A DNA stretch of 64,000 nucleotides from RUG11247 sp045649485. Its GTDB lineage: Bacteria; Bacillota; Clostridia; Christensenellales; Aristaeellaceae. Below, one piece after another: positions 8,638 to 17,234 of the stretch. The position numbers and the translations under genes were made by a program. The DNA is taken from positions 1-64,000 of the forward strand of contig JAZRPZ010000081.1 of the NCBI GenBank assembly GCA_045649485.1. Reading direction: 5' to 3'. The notes beneath the pieces are model-generated. The model saw only the letters and a program-made list of their open reading frames with translations, was not told where the DNA came from and did no database searches. Each line of letters begins with the position of its first letter. Position 1 is the first letter of the stretch.

Positions 8638-9241
8638 GACGCTGATAATCGGACTTACCGGAGGCATGGGCAGCGGAAAATCCGAAGCAGCCAGACATCT
8701 GATATCTTTAGGCGCGACCCACATCGACGCAGACGCAATATCCCGTTCCCTCACCGCTCCCGGCGGCGAGGCACTGCCCGCTATCCGCGAGGCATTCGGC
8801 GACGATGTGTTCTTTGCCGATGGCACCCTTGACCGCCGCGCACTTGGCGCAGTGGTATTTGCAAATGTGGCCGCCCGCCATACTCTCGAGGGAATAATCC
8901 ATCCCCGCGTGCAGCGCATCTCCCTTGAAATGGCAGATGCCGCCCGTGAAGCAGGCGAAGACGCCGTGCTCATGGATGTCCCCCTGCTTTTTGAGACCGG
9001 CATGGACGCACTGTGCGATGTGACCTGGGTAATATCCGCAGATATAGAGGAGCGCATCCGCCGCGTAATGAGCCGCGACGGTCTCTCCCGCGAAGACGCA
9101 GAAGCCCGTTTCGCCAGCCAGATGACCGATGCCGAGCGCTGTGCCCGCGCTACCCGCGTAATATCCAATAATCAGAGTATTGAAAAATTCAAAAGCGAGC
9201 TCACCGGTATCTACAATCAGCTTATCAGGAGCTCCCGCTGA
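8624..9241 (+). CDS. coaE: Dephospho-CoA kinase
   Basis: 205 residues. P-loop GLTGGMGSGKSEAA, the substrate lid region with DADAISR, and the family motif LLFETGMD identify CoaE, which phosphorylates the 3'-OH of dephospho-CoA ribose in the last step of CoA synthesis. The start is a TTG at 8624 with GGGAGGA six bases upstream, overlapping the end of polA by 14 nt. The polA-coaE pairing is common in Firmicutes. Cytoplasmic. Confidence 0.95.
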   Translation: MSANKTLIIGLTGGMGSGKSEAARHLISLGATHIDADAISRSLTAPGGEALPAIREAFGDDVFFADGTLDRRALGAVVFANVAARHTLEGIIHPRVQRISLEMADAAREAGEDAVLMDVPLLFETGMDALCDVTWVISADIEERIRRVMSRDGLSREDAEARFASQMTDAERCARATRVISNNQSIEKFKSELTGIYNQLIRSSR

Positions 9242-9253
9242 CGGAGAAAACCG

Positions 9254-9862
9254 ATGACCAACAAAAGACGCACCCATAAAAAGCAGCGCAGCGCCTTCGG
9301 CGCGGTGTTTGCGATACTCATAGCGCTGCTGCTGATGTGCATACTGGCTTTCGCGATTATGCGCATAAACGATTCCAAGGTGGCCGCCTATCCGGTAAAA
9401 TATACCACTGAAATAATTGCCGCTGCCGAAGACAACGGCATCCCGCCCGCCTACATTGCCGCCGTTATAATGGCCGAATCTTCCTATAATCCGGAAGCGA
9501 TAAGCTCTGTAGGCGCACGCGGTCTTATGCAGATAATGCCCGATACCGGCGACTGGATAGCCGGCAAATTCGGCGAAGAATGCACCGTTGAAGCGCTGCA
9601 TGACCCCGCCACGGGTATACGCTACGGTTCATGGTATCTGGGATTCCTTATGGACAGATATGACGGAGACATGCGCTGTGCCACCGCTGCTTATCATGCA
9701 GGTCAGGGCACGGTTGACAAGTGGCTCGACGACCCGGAATACAGCCCGGACGGAAAAACGCTTGTCAAGATCGGCTATGACTCCACAAACACTTACGTGG
9801 ACAGGGTGTTGAGATATTATGAATACTATTCTATCGAATATGAAAAGCTCACCGTTGAGTAA
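9254..9862 (+). CDS. Membrane-anchored lytic transglycosylase (SLT domain)
   Basis: 202 residues: a basic N-terminus, one membrane anchor (about 14-36), then an SLT domain. The catalytic Glu lies in IMAESSYNPEAISSVGARGL, followed by MQIMPDTG and the TAAYHAGQGTVDKWL motif. It cleaves the MurNAc-GlcNAc bond of peptidoglycan outside the membrane, forming 1,6-anhydro ends. This polA-coaE-SLT order is seen in many Clostridia. Its 3' end overlaps the next gene by 44 nt. Confidence 0.92.
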   Translation: MTNKRRTHKKQRSAFGAVFAILIALLLMCILAFAIMRINDSKVAAYPVKYTTEIIAAAEDNGIPPAYIAAVIMAESSYNPEAISSVGARGLMQIMPDTGDWIAGKFGEECTVEALHDPATGIRYGSWYLGFLMDRYDGDMRCATAAYHAGQGTVDKWLDDPEYSPDGKTLVKIGYDSTNTYVDRVLRYYEYYSIEYEKLTVE

Positions 9863-11390
9863 ATTTATACTGCGCACAGTGTCTATGCTGTGTGCGCTTG
9901 CTCTCGTGCTCACATATATTCCCGCATCCGCAAAGGCAGACGACACCACCGTAACGCTGGGATATCTTGCCTCTTACGGCGCAAAGCCCAATCCTTTCGT
10001 CTGCACTGAGCGCGATATGATAAGCATAGGTTCTCTGCTGTATGAATCCCTGTTTGAACTGGACGGCAGCATGCAGCCGCAGCCCCTGCTGGCAGAAACC
10101 TGGAGCTGTGATGAAAACGGCGTATGGACCATTACCATACGCAGCGGTGTGCTGTTCCACAACGGCATCGAACTGATAGCCGAAGATATCGTCCAATCCT
10201 GGCGCAATTTCAAAAATGCCGAGGACACAAACCCATACTACAGCCGTGCCGCAAAGATAGAGCGCATGACGGCAACAGACACCTTTACCCTGGAAGTAAA
10301 GTGCACCTATCCCGGTCTGCTTGCACTTTACTGCCTCACATTTCCTGTTGTTCAGCGCGACACTGCTTATGCGGACATTCCCATGGGCACGGGTCCCTAC
10401 TGGTGCACCTCGTTCGTGCAGGATGAATCCATACGTCTTGAAGCCAATCCTCTCTGGTGGAAACATCAGCCCACTGTGCATACGCTGGATTTCCGCCATT
10501 ACTGGGATGTGAGCGACCTGATAACCGCTCTTCAGACCGGCGAAATAGACATGTTCCAGACCCGTTCCTACACAGCAGCGCTTACGAAAAAACTTTCATA
10601 CGCAGGCTTTATCGATTATTCGACCACCTCGTATGATGTGATGATACCCAACATGAGCGGCGCTCTGGGAGATCTGAACGTACGCAAAGCCATAATGTAC
10701 GCCATAGATTACGACACCCTCATGTCAAATGTCTATCTGAACATGGCGCAGCAGTGCGAAGTTCCCATTCCGCCTTCATCATGGCTGTACGAAAGCCGCA
10801 GCGCAGTATATTACTACAGCCCCGAACGAGCTTTCTACTGTCTGCAGGAATCCGGATGGCAGGACCTGACCGGCGATTCGCTGCTGAATAAAGTCGAAAA
10901 CAACGTACTGATGTATATCGATGTGAACATCATCGTATACGACGAGCCTACAAGCACCGTGCGCAGAAACGCCGCATACAAGATCGCCGAAGACCTGCGT
11001 GCCGTGGGCATAAACGCAAGTGTCGAGGTGCTTGGCCGCAGCGAAGTCAGCAAGCGTCTGAAAAACGGCGATTTTGATCTCGCCCTTGTGTCCCTCACCC
11101 TTTCGGAAGTACCCGATCTCATCCCCATGCTTTCCGAAAACGGACGCATCAATTATTCCGGCGTTACCAACAATAACCTGAATACGATGCTTACCAACTG
11201 CGCTACCGCGGGAGATGAGCAGGGCATGCAGCTGGCATACAGTCAGCTCCAGCTCTATATCGTTGATAACCTGCCCATTATGGGCCTGTGCTTCCGTAAC
11301 GGCATGGTGCTTTCAACGATCCCCACTGCAGGCATGACTACATCCCGCGAGACCGACGCATACAGCGGTATAGAATTCCTCACCAAATAA
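9819..11390 (+). CDS. ABC-type peptide/nickel solute-binding protein (family 5)
   Basis: Up to 523 residues. A signal segment (about 19-40, LALVLTYIPASAKA) has no lipobox Cys, so the protein may be released or stay anchored by the uncleaved segment. The SBP_bac_5 core is clear: PQPLLAETWSCDENGVWTI, TIRSGVLFHNG, VRKAIMYAIDYDTLM and the C-terminal LPIMGLCFRNGMV. No ABC permease or ATPase gene is adjacent, so it is an orphan binding protein whose partner must be elsewhere. The ATG at 9819 has a weak SD; an ATG at 9840 is the alternative. Ligand probably a peptide; unproven. Confidence 0.87.
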   Translation: MNTILSNMKSSPLSKFILRTVSMLCALALVLTYIPASAKADDTTVTLGYLASYGAKPNPFVCTERDMISIGSLLYESLFELDGSMQPQPLLAETWSCDENGVWTITIRSGVLFHNGIELIAEDIVQSWRNFKNAEDTNPYYSRAAKIERMTATDTFTLEVKCTYPGLLALYCLTFPVVQRDTAYADIPMGTGPYWCTSFVQDESIRLEANPLWWKHQPTVHTLDFRHYWDVSDLITALQTGEIDMFQTRSYTAALTKKLSYAGFIDYSTTSYDVMIPNMSGALGDLNVRKAIMYAIDYDTLMSNVYLNMAQQCEVPIPPSSWLYESRSAVYYYSPERAFYCLQESGWQDLTGDSLLNKVENNVLMYIDVNIIVYDEPTSTVRRNAAYKIAEDLRAVGINASVEVLGRSEVSKRLKNGDFDLALVSLTLSEVPDLIPMLSENGRINYSGVTNNNLNTMLTNCATAGDEQGMQLAYSQLQLYIVDNLPIMGLCFRNGMVLSTIPTAGMTTSRETDAYSGIEFLTK

Positions 11391-11405
11391 CAGGAGATGA
11401 CCGTC

Positions 11406-12152
11406 ATGATCGAGAATATAATTGCCCGTGCTCATGATATGCCCGGCGATACCTCTCTCTGGTACATGGATCTCGCATCCGGCAGCACCGCATCCTTCAA
11501 CGAGGATATGCCCCTTGTTGCCGCAAGCGTAATAAAGCTGTTCATCATGGCGGAAGCATTCCGCCGCTTTGAAGACGGCAGCATCTCTCCCGATGAGGAG
11601 TTCACCATCGAGCCTTCCATGAAGATGCCCTCCTGCGGCGCGCTCACTTACATGCATGACGGACTGAAGGTAACGGCAATGGATCTGGTTGTGCTGATGA
11701 TAATCCTCAGCGACAATACCGCCACCAACATGCTCATCTTCAGGCTCGGCATTGAAAACATCAATTCGCTCATCGATTCTGTCGGCGCCGAAGGCTGCCG
11801 TCTCAACCGCCGTCTGTTCGACCGCGAGGCTTCCCGCAGAGGCGTACAGAACTACATAACCGCAAAGGGCGTCGGCAGGCTGCTGAAGCTCATCTGGGAC
11901 AAGCAGCTTGTATCGGAAAAAGCTTCTGAAAAGATGCTCTCCATAATGATGGATCAGCGCCTCAACGGCAAAATACCCTTCTTCCTCGATTGCGATATCG
12001 CCCACAAGACCGGCGAAGACGACGGTACCACCCATGACGCCGCCATCGTAATGAGCGAAAAACCCTTCATACTGGTAATGCTTTCCAACAATACCCACGT
12101 TCCCACCTACGAACGCTTCATGCAGGACGCAGCAAAGGAACTGGCAGAATAA
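11406..12152 (+). CDS. Class A beta-lactamase-like serine hydrolase, no signal peptide
   Basis: 248 residues in the beta-lactamase2 fold. The SxxK motif is AASVIKLF, the SDN loop is ILSDNTATNM, and the KTG box is HKTGEDDGTTHDAA. The omega loop reads FDREASRRGVQNY rather than the ExxLN of true class A lactamases, so the deacylating Glu166 equivalent is missing. No N-terminal signal is visible, which is odd for this fold and implies a cytoplasmic amidase/esterase or peptidase-like role rather than drug resistance. ATG at 11406 has CAGGAG nine bases upstream; another ATG three codons earlier overlaps the SD. Last gene of the polA operon. Confidence 0.85.
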   Translation: MIENIIARAHDMPGDTSLWYMDLASGSTASFNEDMPLVAASVIKLFIMAEAFRRFEDGSISPDEEFTIEPSMKMPSCGALTYMHDGLKVTAMDLVVLMIILSDNTATNMLIFRLGIENINSLIDSVGAEGCRLNRRLFDREASRRGVQNYITAKGVGRLLKLIWDKQLVSEKASEKMLSIMMDQRLNGKIPFFLDCDIAHKTGEDDGTTHDAAIVMSEKPFILVMLSNNTHVPTYERFMQDAAKELAE

Positions 12153-12155
12153 TAA

Positions 12156-12190
12156 AAAACCCACCGAAGAAGCTTCTTCGGTGGGTTTTC
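12156..12190. terminator. Bidirectional terminator between convergent operons
   Basis: A 26-bp perfect palindrome (centre gaagcttc) flanked by A and T runs on both sides ends the plus-strand polA operon and the minus-strand ABC-F/lipase unit. Confidence 0.92.
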
Positions 12191-12201
12191 TGTTAATGGC
12201 A

Positions 12202-13299
12202 TTAATTGCCGAAGCCCAGCTGCAGCATCAGCTGCACATATACATCGGGCATGTGCTGATTTACATCACCGCCGCCGATCATTGCGGAATAGAACAGGGG
12301 CATAAACTGAGTAAAATCATTCTCTGTCATCATAATTGTGCCAAGGAACTCCTGTGCCTCCGCGACCAGTACGGCATCGCCGCTGGTCAGGTCGGCAAAT
12401 TTCATAAACACCTCGCACATGGTTATGCCGTCTTCGGAAAGTCCGGGAGCATCGACTGCATGGCGGTCATTATAGAAAGAATCGATATCGGGACACACGC
12501 CAAGCATCATAATGAACATATTGTGCATATCCGTATTCACATATTCGGGATCGCGCAGCTCGATATCGGTGCCCGCACGGCTGAAGCCGTATGCCTGAGG
12601 AGGCATATGGGTGATCATATCGTTCATATTGACGATATTGAATATATTGCCGTCGTTATCCACTTCTCCGCGGATGGTGTTGGGGGTAGCGAAGGTATAT
12701 ACGTACACATCCTCCATGGGGAAGTCCTCGTTCAGCATAAGACCCATAAGATTCGCGCAGGCAGCGCCGCGGGAATAGCCGGTCACGATAATCACGGGAT
12801 TCTCAATAGCGTCCAGCTCGGGCTTCACATATGCATATATATCTTCGGAAGCGGCGTAGAAATTTTCCGCAACGGTGCAATCACCGCCGGAAACACCCGC
12901 AAAGTCGAAATTGGAGTACCACTCGCCGTCGGAAGTGCCGCGGATAGTGATGATAACCGCATTGCGCTGTTCACCGCGCACGGGCAGCTGACCTGCGCCC
13001 ATGGTAAATCCGCTGGTATGGGAATGATCGGACACAGGCTTGTTGTAATTCTTCTGAACGATCACATCCATGCCCAGTGCATTCATCTGCTGTGCGGTGT
13101 CGGTCTCGGTCTGACCCATGCAGTTGATAAGCATAAACCAGGCAGTAACCACGTTGAATTCGGTGCTGGGTCCTGCGAATGCAGCTTCCGGAGTGATCAT
13201 ACGGGATATCATCCCAAGACCGGCCTGTTCGGCAGATACATTCATTGCACACAGCATCAGGCACAGTAAGATAGCTGTCAGTTTCTTCATCATAGGCAT
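12202..13299 (-). CDS. Secreted class 3 lipase-like alpha/beta hydrolase
   Basis: 365 residues with a cleavable signal peptide (LTAILLCLMLCAMNVSA). The alpha/beta-hydrolase core has the oxyanion strand AVIITIRGTSDGEW, the nucleophile elbow VTGYSRGAACANL (GxSxG), the YTFATPNT strand typical of lipase class 3, an acid candidate in NMNDMITHMPP, and a late histidine (DMHNMF). An exported lipase/esterase; the substrate is unknown. AAGGAGG lies four bases before the ATG; an ATG two codons later is an alternative. It follows the ABC-F gene by 12 nt and ends at a strong terminator. Confidence 0.85.
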   Translation of the reverse strand: MPMMKKLTAILLCLMLCAMNVSAEQAGLGMISRMITPEAAFAGPSTEFNVVTAWFMLINCMGQTETDTAQQMNALGMDVIVQKNYNKPVSDHSHTSGFTMGAGQLPVRGEQRNAVIITIRGTSDGEWYSNFDFAGVSGGDCTVAENFYAASEDIYAYVKPELDAIENPVIIVTGYSRGAACANLMGLMLNEDFPMEDVYVYTFATPNTIRGEVDNDGNIFNIVNMNDMITHMPPQAYGFSRAGTDIELRDPEYVNTDMHNMFIMMLGVCPDIDSFYNDRHAVDAPGLSEDGITMCEVFMKFADLTSGDAVLVAEAQEFLGTIMMTENDFTQFMPLFYSAMIGGGDVNQHMPDVYVQLMLQLGFGN

Positions 13300-13311
13300 T
13301 ATTCCTCCTTT

Positions 13312-15195
13312 TTATTCGAGTGCTGCAGCTGCAGCTTCCCATTCCTCATACATGGCTTCAAGCTCCGCCTCGCAGGCCTGCTTTTCAGCCATAAGTTCAT
13401 TGAGCTTCACGTAATCGCTGGCAACCTCCGCCATTTTATCGTCAAAGGCAGCAAGTTCCTGCTCTTTTTTGGCAATATCCCTCTCCAGCACATTCAGCCT
13501 GCGCTCCGCCTTGGGGTCGCGACCGGATTTCTTCTGGGGTACTTCCTGCTTTTCCTTCCCGGGTTTCTCGGGAGCAGCTGCGGGCTTTATGGCGTTGAGC
13601 TGCTTCACGCGGCGGTAGCGCTCGTAATCGCCGGGATAATCCGTGAAATTACCGTCGGCTATCTCCCACACGCGGTTGGCAAACCTTCTGACGAAGTAAC
13701 GGTCATGGGATACAAACAGCAGAGTGCCTTCGAATCTGGCGACCGCTTCCTCTATCCATTCGCGGGAAGCAAGGTCCAGATGGTTCGTCGGTTCGTCCAG
13801 TATCAGCAGATTTGCACGGGACATCATTATAAGGCACAGTTTCAGTCGCGCCCTTTCGCCGCCGGACAGCTGGCTTACAGTCTTGAACTGGTCCTCGCCG
13901 CTGAAACGGAAGGCGCCCAATCTGTCGCGGGCTTCCTGCGGCTCACAATTGCCTTCGTACAAAAGCGTATCATACAATGTGCGCTCGGGATGCTCAAAGG
14001 TGACCACCTGCGGCAGATACGCCGCCCTTACGGAGGGACCGAATTTGAACGTGCCTCTGTCGGCGGTCTCTTCGCCCAGTATTATCTTGAGAAAAGTACT
14101 CTTTCCCGCGCCATTAGGCCCAAGCAGCGCGACCTTTTCGCCGCCGCCGCGAATCTCACGGGTGACATCGGCAAAAAGGGTCCTGCCGTCATAGCCCTTG
14201 GTGAGCCCGTCAACGGACATTACCCTGTCCGCACGGAAAGCCTCGGATGCAAAATCCATATCAAGGCGGGTCTGCTTTGTGGGCCTGTCGGTCTGAGCGA
14301 TGCGCTCTATGCGCTTCTCCATAGCCGCAGCCTTCTTGTGCAGCGCAGGATTATCATACACCGAACCCCATGCTTTCAGGCGCTCTATCTGGAATTCCAG
14401 CTGCTTCACCTTTGCCTGCTCGCGCTGATACTGCATGAGCCGCTGCTGATAGCGCAGTTCCTTTTCCTGCACATAATAGCTGTAATTGCCGGTATAGAAT
14501 TCGGGCTTGCCGTTTTCCAGTTCGACAATGCGCTCGACCACTACATCAAGGAAATAGCGGTCATGAGAAATTACCAGTACAGTACCCTTGAAGTGAATAA
14601 GATAATCCTCCAGCCATTCAAGGGATTCCATATCAAGATGGTTGGTGGGCTCATCCAGCAGCAGCACATCCGTCTTTTCCATTATAAGCTTTGCAAGGCA
14701 CACCCTCGTCTGCTCGCCGCCGGAAAGATCGGAAAACCTGCGTGCACGCATATCGGGAGTGATATTTAGACCTGCAGCTATCTTGTTCAGGTCGGTCTCC
14801 CACTCATAGCCGCCCAGTGCTTCGAATTCTCTGAGCAGCGCGTCATACCTCGCCTCGTTTACGTTATGCATATCCGCGTGCATCATTTCCAGTTCGGCGG
14901 ATATATCCAGCACACGGCGGTATGCCTCGCGCAGCACGTCCTCGACCAGTTCGAAGCTTTCATATCTGTTCAGCTGCGCCACATAGCCCAGCCTGCGTCC
15001 TTTTGCCACATAGGCATTTCCCTTATCGGGACTCATTTCGCCTGTGATGATCTTGAAAAGGGTGGTCTTGCCGGCACCGTTGCCGCCCAAAAGACCTACG
15101 CGTTCACCCACATCCACCACAAACGATACATCATCCAGCACCACTCTGTCCTGGGTAAAGGATTTCGTGACGCCGGAAACGGTAATTTCTGCCAT
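13312..15195 (-). CDS. ABC-F family ATPase (Uup/YdiF-like ribosome-associated)
   Basis: 627 residues: two ABC ATPase domains in one chain and no membrane segments. The first has GGNGAGKTTLFK, LSGGEQTRVCLAKLIM and LLDEPTNHLDMESLEWLE. The second has GPNGAGKSTFLK, LSGGERARLKL and LDEPTNHLDLASREWIE. A charged inter-domain linker of P-site tRNA-interaction type joins them, and a C-terminal Uup-like coiled coil follows (about 565-625). ABC-F proteins act on the ribosome to relieve stalling or give antibiotic protection. The ATG at 15195 has GGGAGA upstream. First gene of a two-gene unit with the lipase. Confidence 0.93.
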   Translation of the reverse strand: MAEITVSGVTKSFTQDRVVLDDVSFVVDVGERVGLLGGNGAGKTTLFKIITGEMSPDKGNAYVAKGRRLGYVAQLNRYESFELVEDVLREAYRRVLDISAELEMMHADMHNVNEARYDALLREFEALGGYEWETDLNKIAAGLNITPDMRARRFSDLSGGEQTRVCLAKLIMEKTDVLLLDEPTNHLDMESLEWLEDYLIHFKGTVLVISHDRYFLDVVVERIVELENGKPEFYTGNYSYYVQEKELRYQQRLMQYQREQAKVKQLEFQIERLKAWGSVYDNPALHKKAAAMEKRIERIAQTDRPTKQTRLDMDFASEAFRADRVMSVDGLTKGYDGRTLFADVTREIRGGGEKVALLGPNGAGKSTFLKIILGEETADRGTFKFGPSVRAAYLPQVVTFEHPERTLYDTLLYEGNCEPQEARDRLGAFRFSGEDQFKTVSQLSGGERARLKLCLIMMSRANLLILDEPTNHLDLASREWIEEAVARFEGTLLFVSHDRYFVRRFANRVWEIADGNFTDYPGDYERYRRVKQLNAIKPAAAPEKPGKEKQEVPQKKSGRDPKAERRLNVLERDIAKKEQELAAFDDKMAEVASDYVKLNELMAEKQACEAELEAMYEEWEAAAAALE

Positions 15196-15227
15196 TTCTG
15201 TCTCCCGCAAATAAATGATATACCATT

Positions 15228-15256
15228 ATTATTACCTATTTATAAACTTCAGTCAA
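15228..15256 (-). promoter_or_regulatory. Promoter of the ABC-F gene
   Basis: Minus strand TTGACT (15251-15256), 17-bp spacer, AATAAT (15228-15233), about 35 bp before the ABC-F start. Confidence 0.6.
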
Positions 15257-15260
15257 GTAC

Positions 15261-15299
15261 ACAAAAACACCCGTTTGTTGAAAACGGGTGCTTTTTTTC
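15261..15299 (-). terminator. Terminator at the end of the T-box operon
   Basis: Stem cacccgttt / aaacgggtg with flanking A and T runs directly after the HD gene stop. It separates the T-box unit from the ABC-F promoter. Confidence 0.88.
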
Positions 15300-15726
15300 A
15301 TTCTTCCAATATTGCTCTTGCCTGCGCATATTTGCGGCAGCGCTTGATATCCACTTCGGAAACCCTGTCCATTCTGGAAAGGTCGGAATTATGAGCAAGG
15401 TCGGCAAGCTTTACTTCTCTCGCGATGGCGTTCTGCTTTATCGCCCGCACATAATCCATATATTCCACATCCGGTGCATGGGTCAGCAGCTGCAGCGCAA
15501 ACATGACGTCTATGGGTATGCCCATCTCGCGCAGCTGCTCTGCGGTGATATCGGTATCCTCCATCACATCGTGCAGGAGCGCAGCGCAGCAGGATTTTTC
15601 GCTCGTCATCTGTTCAGCCAGATGGATGGGATGAAATATGTACGGCACTCCGCATTTGTCCGTCTGACCTGCGTGTGCATCATACGCTATGCGCATCGCC
15701 TTTTTGGTAAGTTCGGTGTATATCAT
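15298..15726 (-). CDS. HD-domain phosphohydrolase of the SpoT/MESH1 type
   Basis: 142 residues, a single HD domain. Metal ligands are visible: H in YIFHPIHLAE, HD in ALLHDVMEDTDIT, and a distal Asp in VKLADLAHNSD. This layout is that of the hydrolase part of RelA/SpoT and of the small alarmone hydrolases (MESH1), which remove pyrophosphate from (p)ppGpp. No synthetase, TGS or ACT domain is present. It lies 37 nt after the OFA transporter and is the last gene before a terminator, so it belongs to the transcription unit that begins at the T-box leader. Activity on (p)ppGpp is inferred; another nucleotide is possible. Confidence 0.85.
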   Translation of the reverse strand: MIYTELTKKAMRIAYDAHAGQTDKCGVPYIFHPIHLAEQMTSEKSCCAALLHDVMEDTDITAEQLREMGIPIDVMFALQLLTHAPDVEYMDYVRAIKQNAIAREVKLADLAHNSDLSRMDRVSEVDIKRCRKYAQARAILEE

Positions 15727-15763
15727 AGTTCACCCATCTTCCAATTTAGAAGTCTACTGACGT

Positions 15764-16945
15764 TTATGCCTTCTTCACCATCAGGTTGATAGCCGAGCCA
15801 ACAACGGCAAATACGGTCATCAGCGCGAAAGTTCCGGAAAGGCTCATGCCGCCGACGATAGTGGATGCGAATGATCCGGGGATAAGGGTCAGCGTCATTA
15901 CCGCGAAATTCAGCTGGAAGTTCTTCTTGCCGTAGAATCCCAGGGAGAAAGTAGTGGTCGCGGTGGGACAGAAGCTGTAGCTCATGCCCGCAAGGCAAAT
16001 GCCGAGGAATACGATGACAGTGGAGCCGGCCACGATACCCATCCACATGCTGAGTGCCGCCGCGATAAACACAACGCACAGTACATACTGTGTGCGGCGC
16101 ATGCCTATCTTGTCAAACAGCGTGCCCCAGATGAAGCGGCCCACGCCGTTCATTACGGAAACAAGGCTCGCGGCGAGTCCTGCCAGCGCAAGTGCGTTTT
16201 CGTCCACACCGAGTATCATATCCTTGGACTGACCGATGGCAACGGAGCCAACGGCATTGATGAGCATGATGACCGAGAATACCATCCAGAAGGAAGGTCT
16301 CTTCAGCATCTGCAGAGTGGTGTAATCCTTGCTGTCTGAAGAAGCAGCGGCTGCCACAGCGGGCACTTCGCCTTCCCTGGGCATGCGCAGCAAAAAGCCC
16401 ACGATTGCCAGCACCGCGCCGATGCCGAGGCCGTATACACGGAAAACATTCTGCCAGCCGATAACGTCAAACAGCTTTGCCGCCAGATTGCCCAGCACCA
16501 GAGAGGAAAAGCCGAAGCCCAGCATCATTATGCCGGAAGCGGTACCCTTCTTGTCCGGAAACCAGGGAGTTGTGGCGCCGACAACGGTATTGTATACAAA
16601 GCCGATGCCCGTGCCCGCCATTATGCCGTAACTGAGGTACAGCAGGAAGGGGCTCGTGCCGGTGAGAGTGGAAACGATAACGAAGCCTGCGCACAGCAGC
16701 GCGGCGCCAATAAGCATCCTGCCGCGGACGGATACCTTTTTGCCCGCAAAGCTTGCGGCAAGTCCGCCAAGGCAGAAGAAGCAAAGGGTGAGCGTGTAAT
16801 TGAGCTGCAGACCGGAAGCGCGTCCGTCCCAGCCGTAAATCTCGGCAATGGGGGGCTTGAAGAAAGACCATGCATATACGATGCCCGCCATCAGCAGGGC
16901 AAATGTAGCCATTGCGAGTCTGAGCCATCTGTTATTGATCTTCAT
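15764..16945 (-). CDS. MFS transporter, oxalate/formate antiporter (OFA) family
   Basis: 393 residues, about 12 membrane segments. The opening (ALLMAGIVYAWSFFKPPIAE) and the motif TPWFPDKKGTASGIMM are diagnostic of OFA-family porters, which exchange small carboxylates, monocarboxylates or other organic anions. The ATG at 16945 is six bases after GGAGGA; a GTG two codons earlier overlaps the SD. The stop of the broken HIT gene overlaps this ATG (ATGA). Placement after an acyl-CoA ligase under a tyrosine-type T-box suggests an organic acid, perhaps aromatic, as substrate; that is inference. Confidence 0.88.
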   Translation of the reverse strand: MKINNRWLRLAMATFALLMAGIVYAWSFFKPPIAEIYGWDGRASGLQLNYTLTLCFFCLGGLAASFAGKKVSVRGRMLIGAALLCAGFVIVSTLTGTSPFLLYLSYGIMAGTGIGFVYNTVVGATTPWFPDKKGTASGIMMLGFGFSSLVLGNLAAKLFDVIGWQNVFRVYGLGIGAVLAIVGFLLRMPREGEVPAVAAAASSDSKDYTTLQMLKRPSFWMVFSVIMLINAVGSVAIGQSKDMILGVDENALALAGLAASLVSVMNGVGRFIWGTLFDKIGMRRTQYVLCVVFIAAALSMWMGIVAGSTVIVFLGICLAGMSYSFCPTATTTFSLGFYGKKNFQLNFAVMTLTLIPGSFASTIVGGMSLSGTFALMTVFAVVGSAINLMVKKA

Positions 16946-17231
16946 ATACACTCCTCCATCTTCAGCATTTCATGCATCTCTTTGATGTCCGTTTTCGCCC
17001 CGTCAAATGCAGGCCAAGCGTCTATGCAGTCGCCTGTCTTACGGGGGATGATGTGGATGCGAAAGTGGGACACCGATTGTCCGGCGCATTTTCCGCGTGT
17101 TCTTTTGGTATAGCTGGCATGTGACCGTCTGCATCTCCGGCAATATCCATAAATACCGGCGTATTATCGTCCTCGTACACCTTCATGGAAGGTATATCGC
17201 CGCTCGCTATGCGGCAGAACACGCAGTCCAT
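16942..17231 (-). pseudogene. Degenerate HIT-family nucleotide hydrolase
   Basis: The reading frame from the ATG at 17231 codes for a normal HIT N-terminus (CVFCRIASGDIPSMKVYEDD and IPKEHAENA) for about 50 residues, then loses similarity and stops. In the next frame the expected C-terminus continues as AGQSVSHFRIHIIPRKTG to a TGA overlapping the following ATG. About 50 residues are missing at the join, and the frame changes. The histidine triad reads H-F-R-I-H, so the middle His is Arg (CGC for CAC). Deletion, frameshift and active-site loss together show a pseudogene. It sits 3 nt after the ligase and in front of the OFA transporter. Confidence 0.88.
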
Positions 17232-17234
17232 ATC

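Noticed and set aside
12181..13269. Open frame opposite the lipase gene on the plus strand
   Set aside because: It starts in the terminator hairpin and is His/Ile-rich, typical of a complement artefact; the lipase frame has a signal peptide and motifs.
13312..15195. Drug exporter role for the ABC protein
   Set aside because: There are no transmembrane domains, and the double-ATPase plus linker layout is ABC-F, which acts on ribosomes and does not transport.
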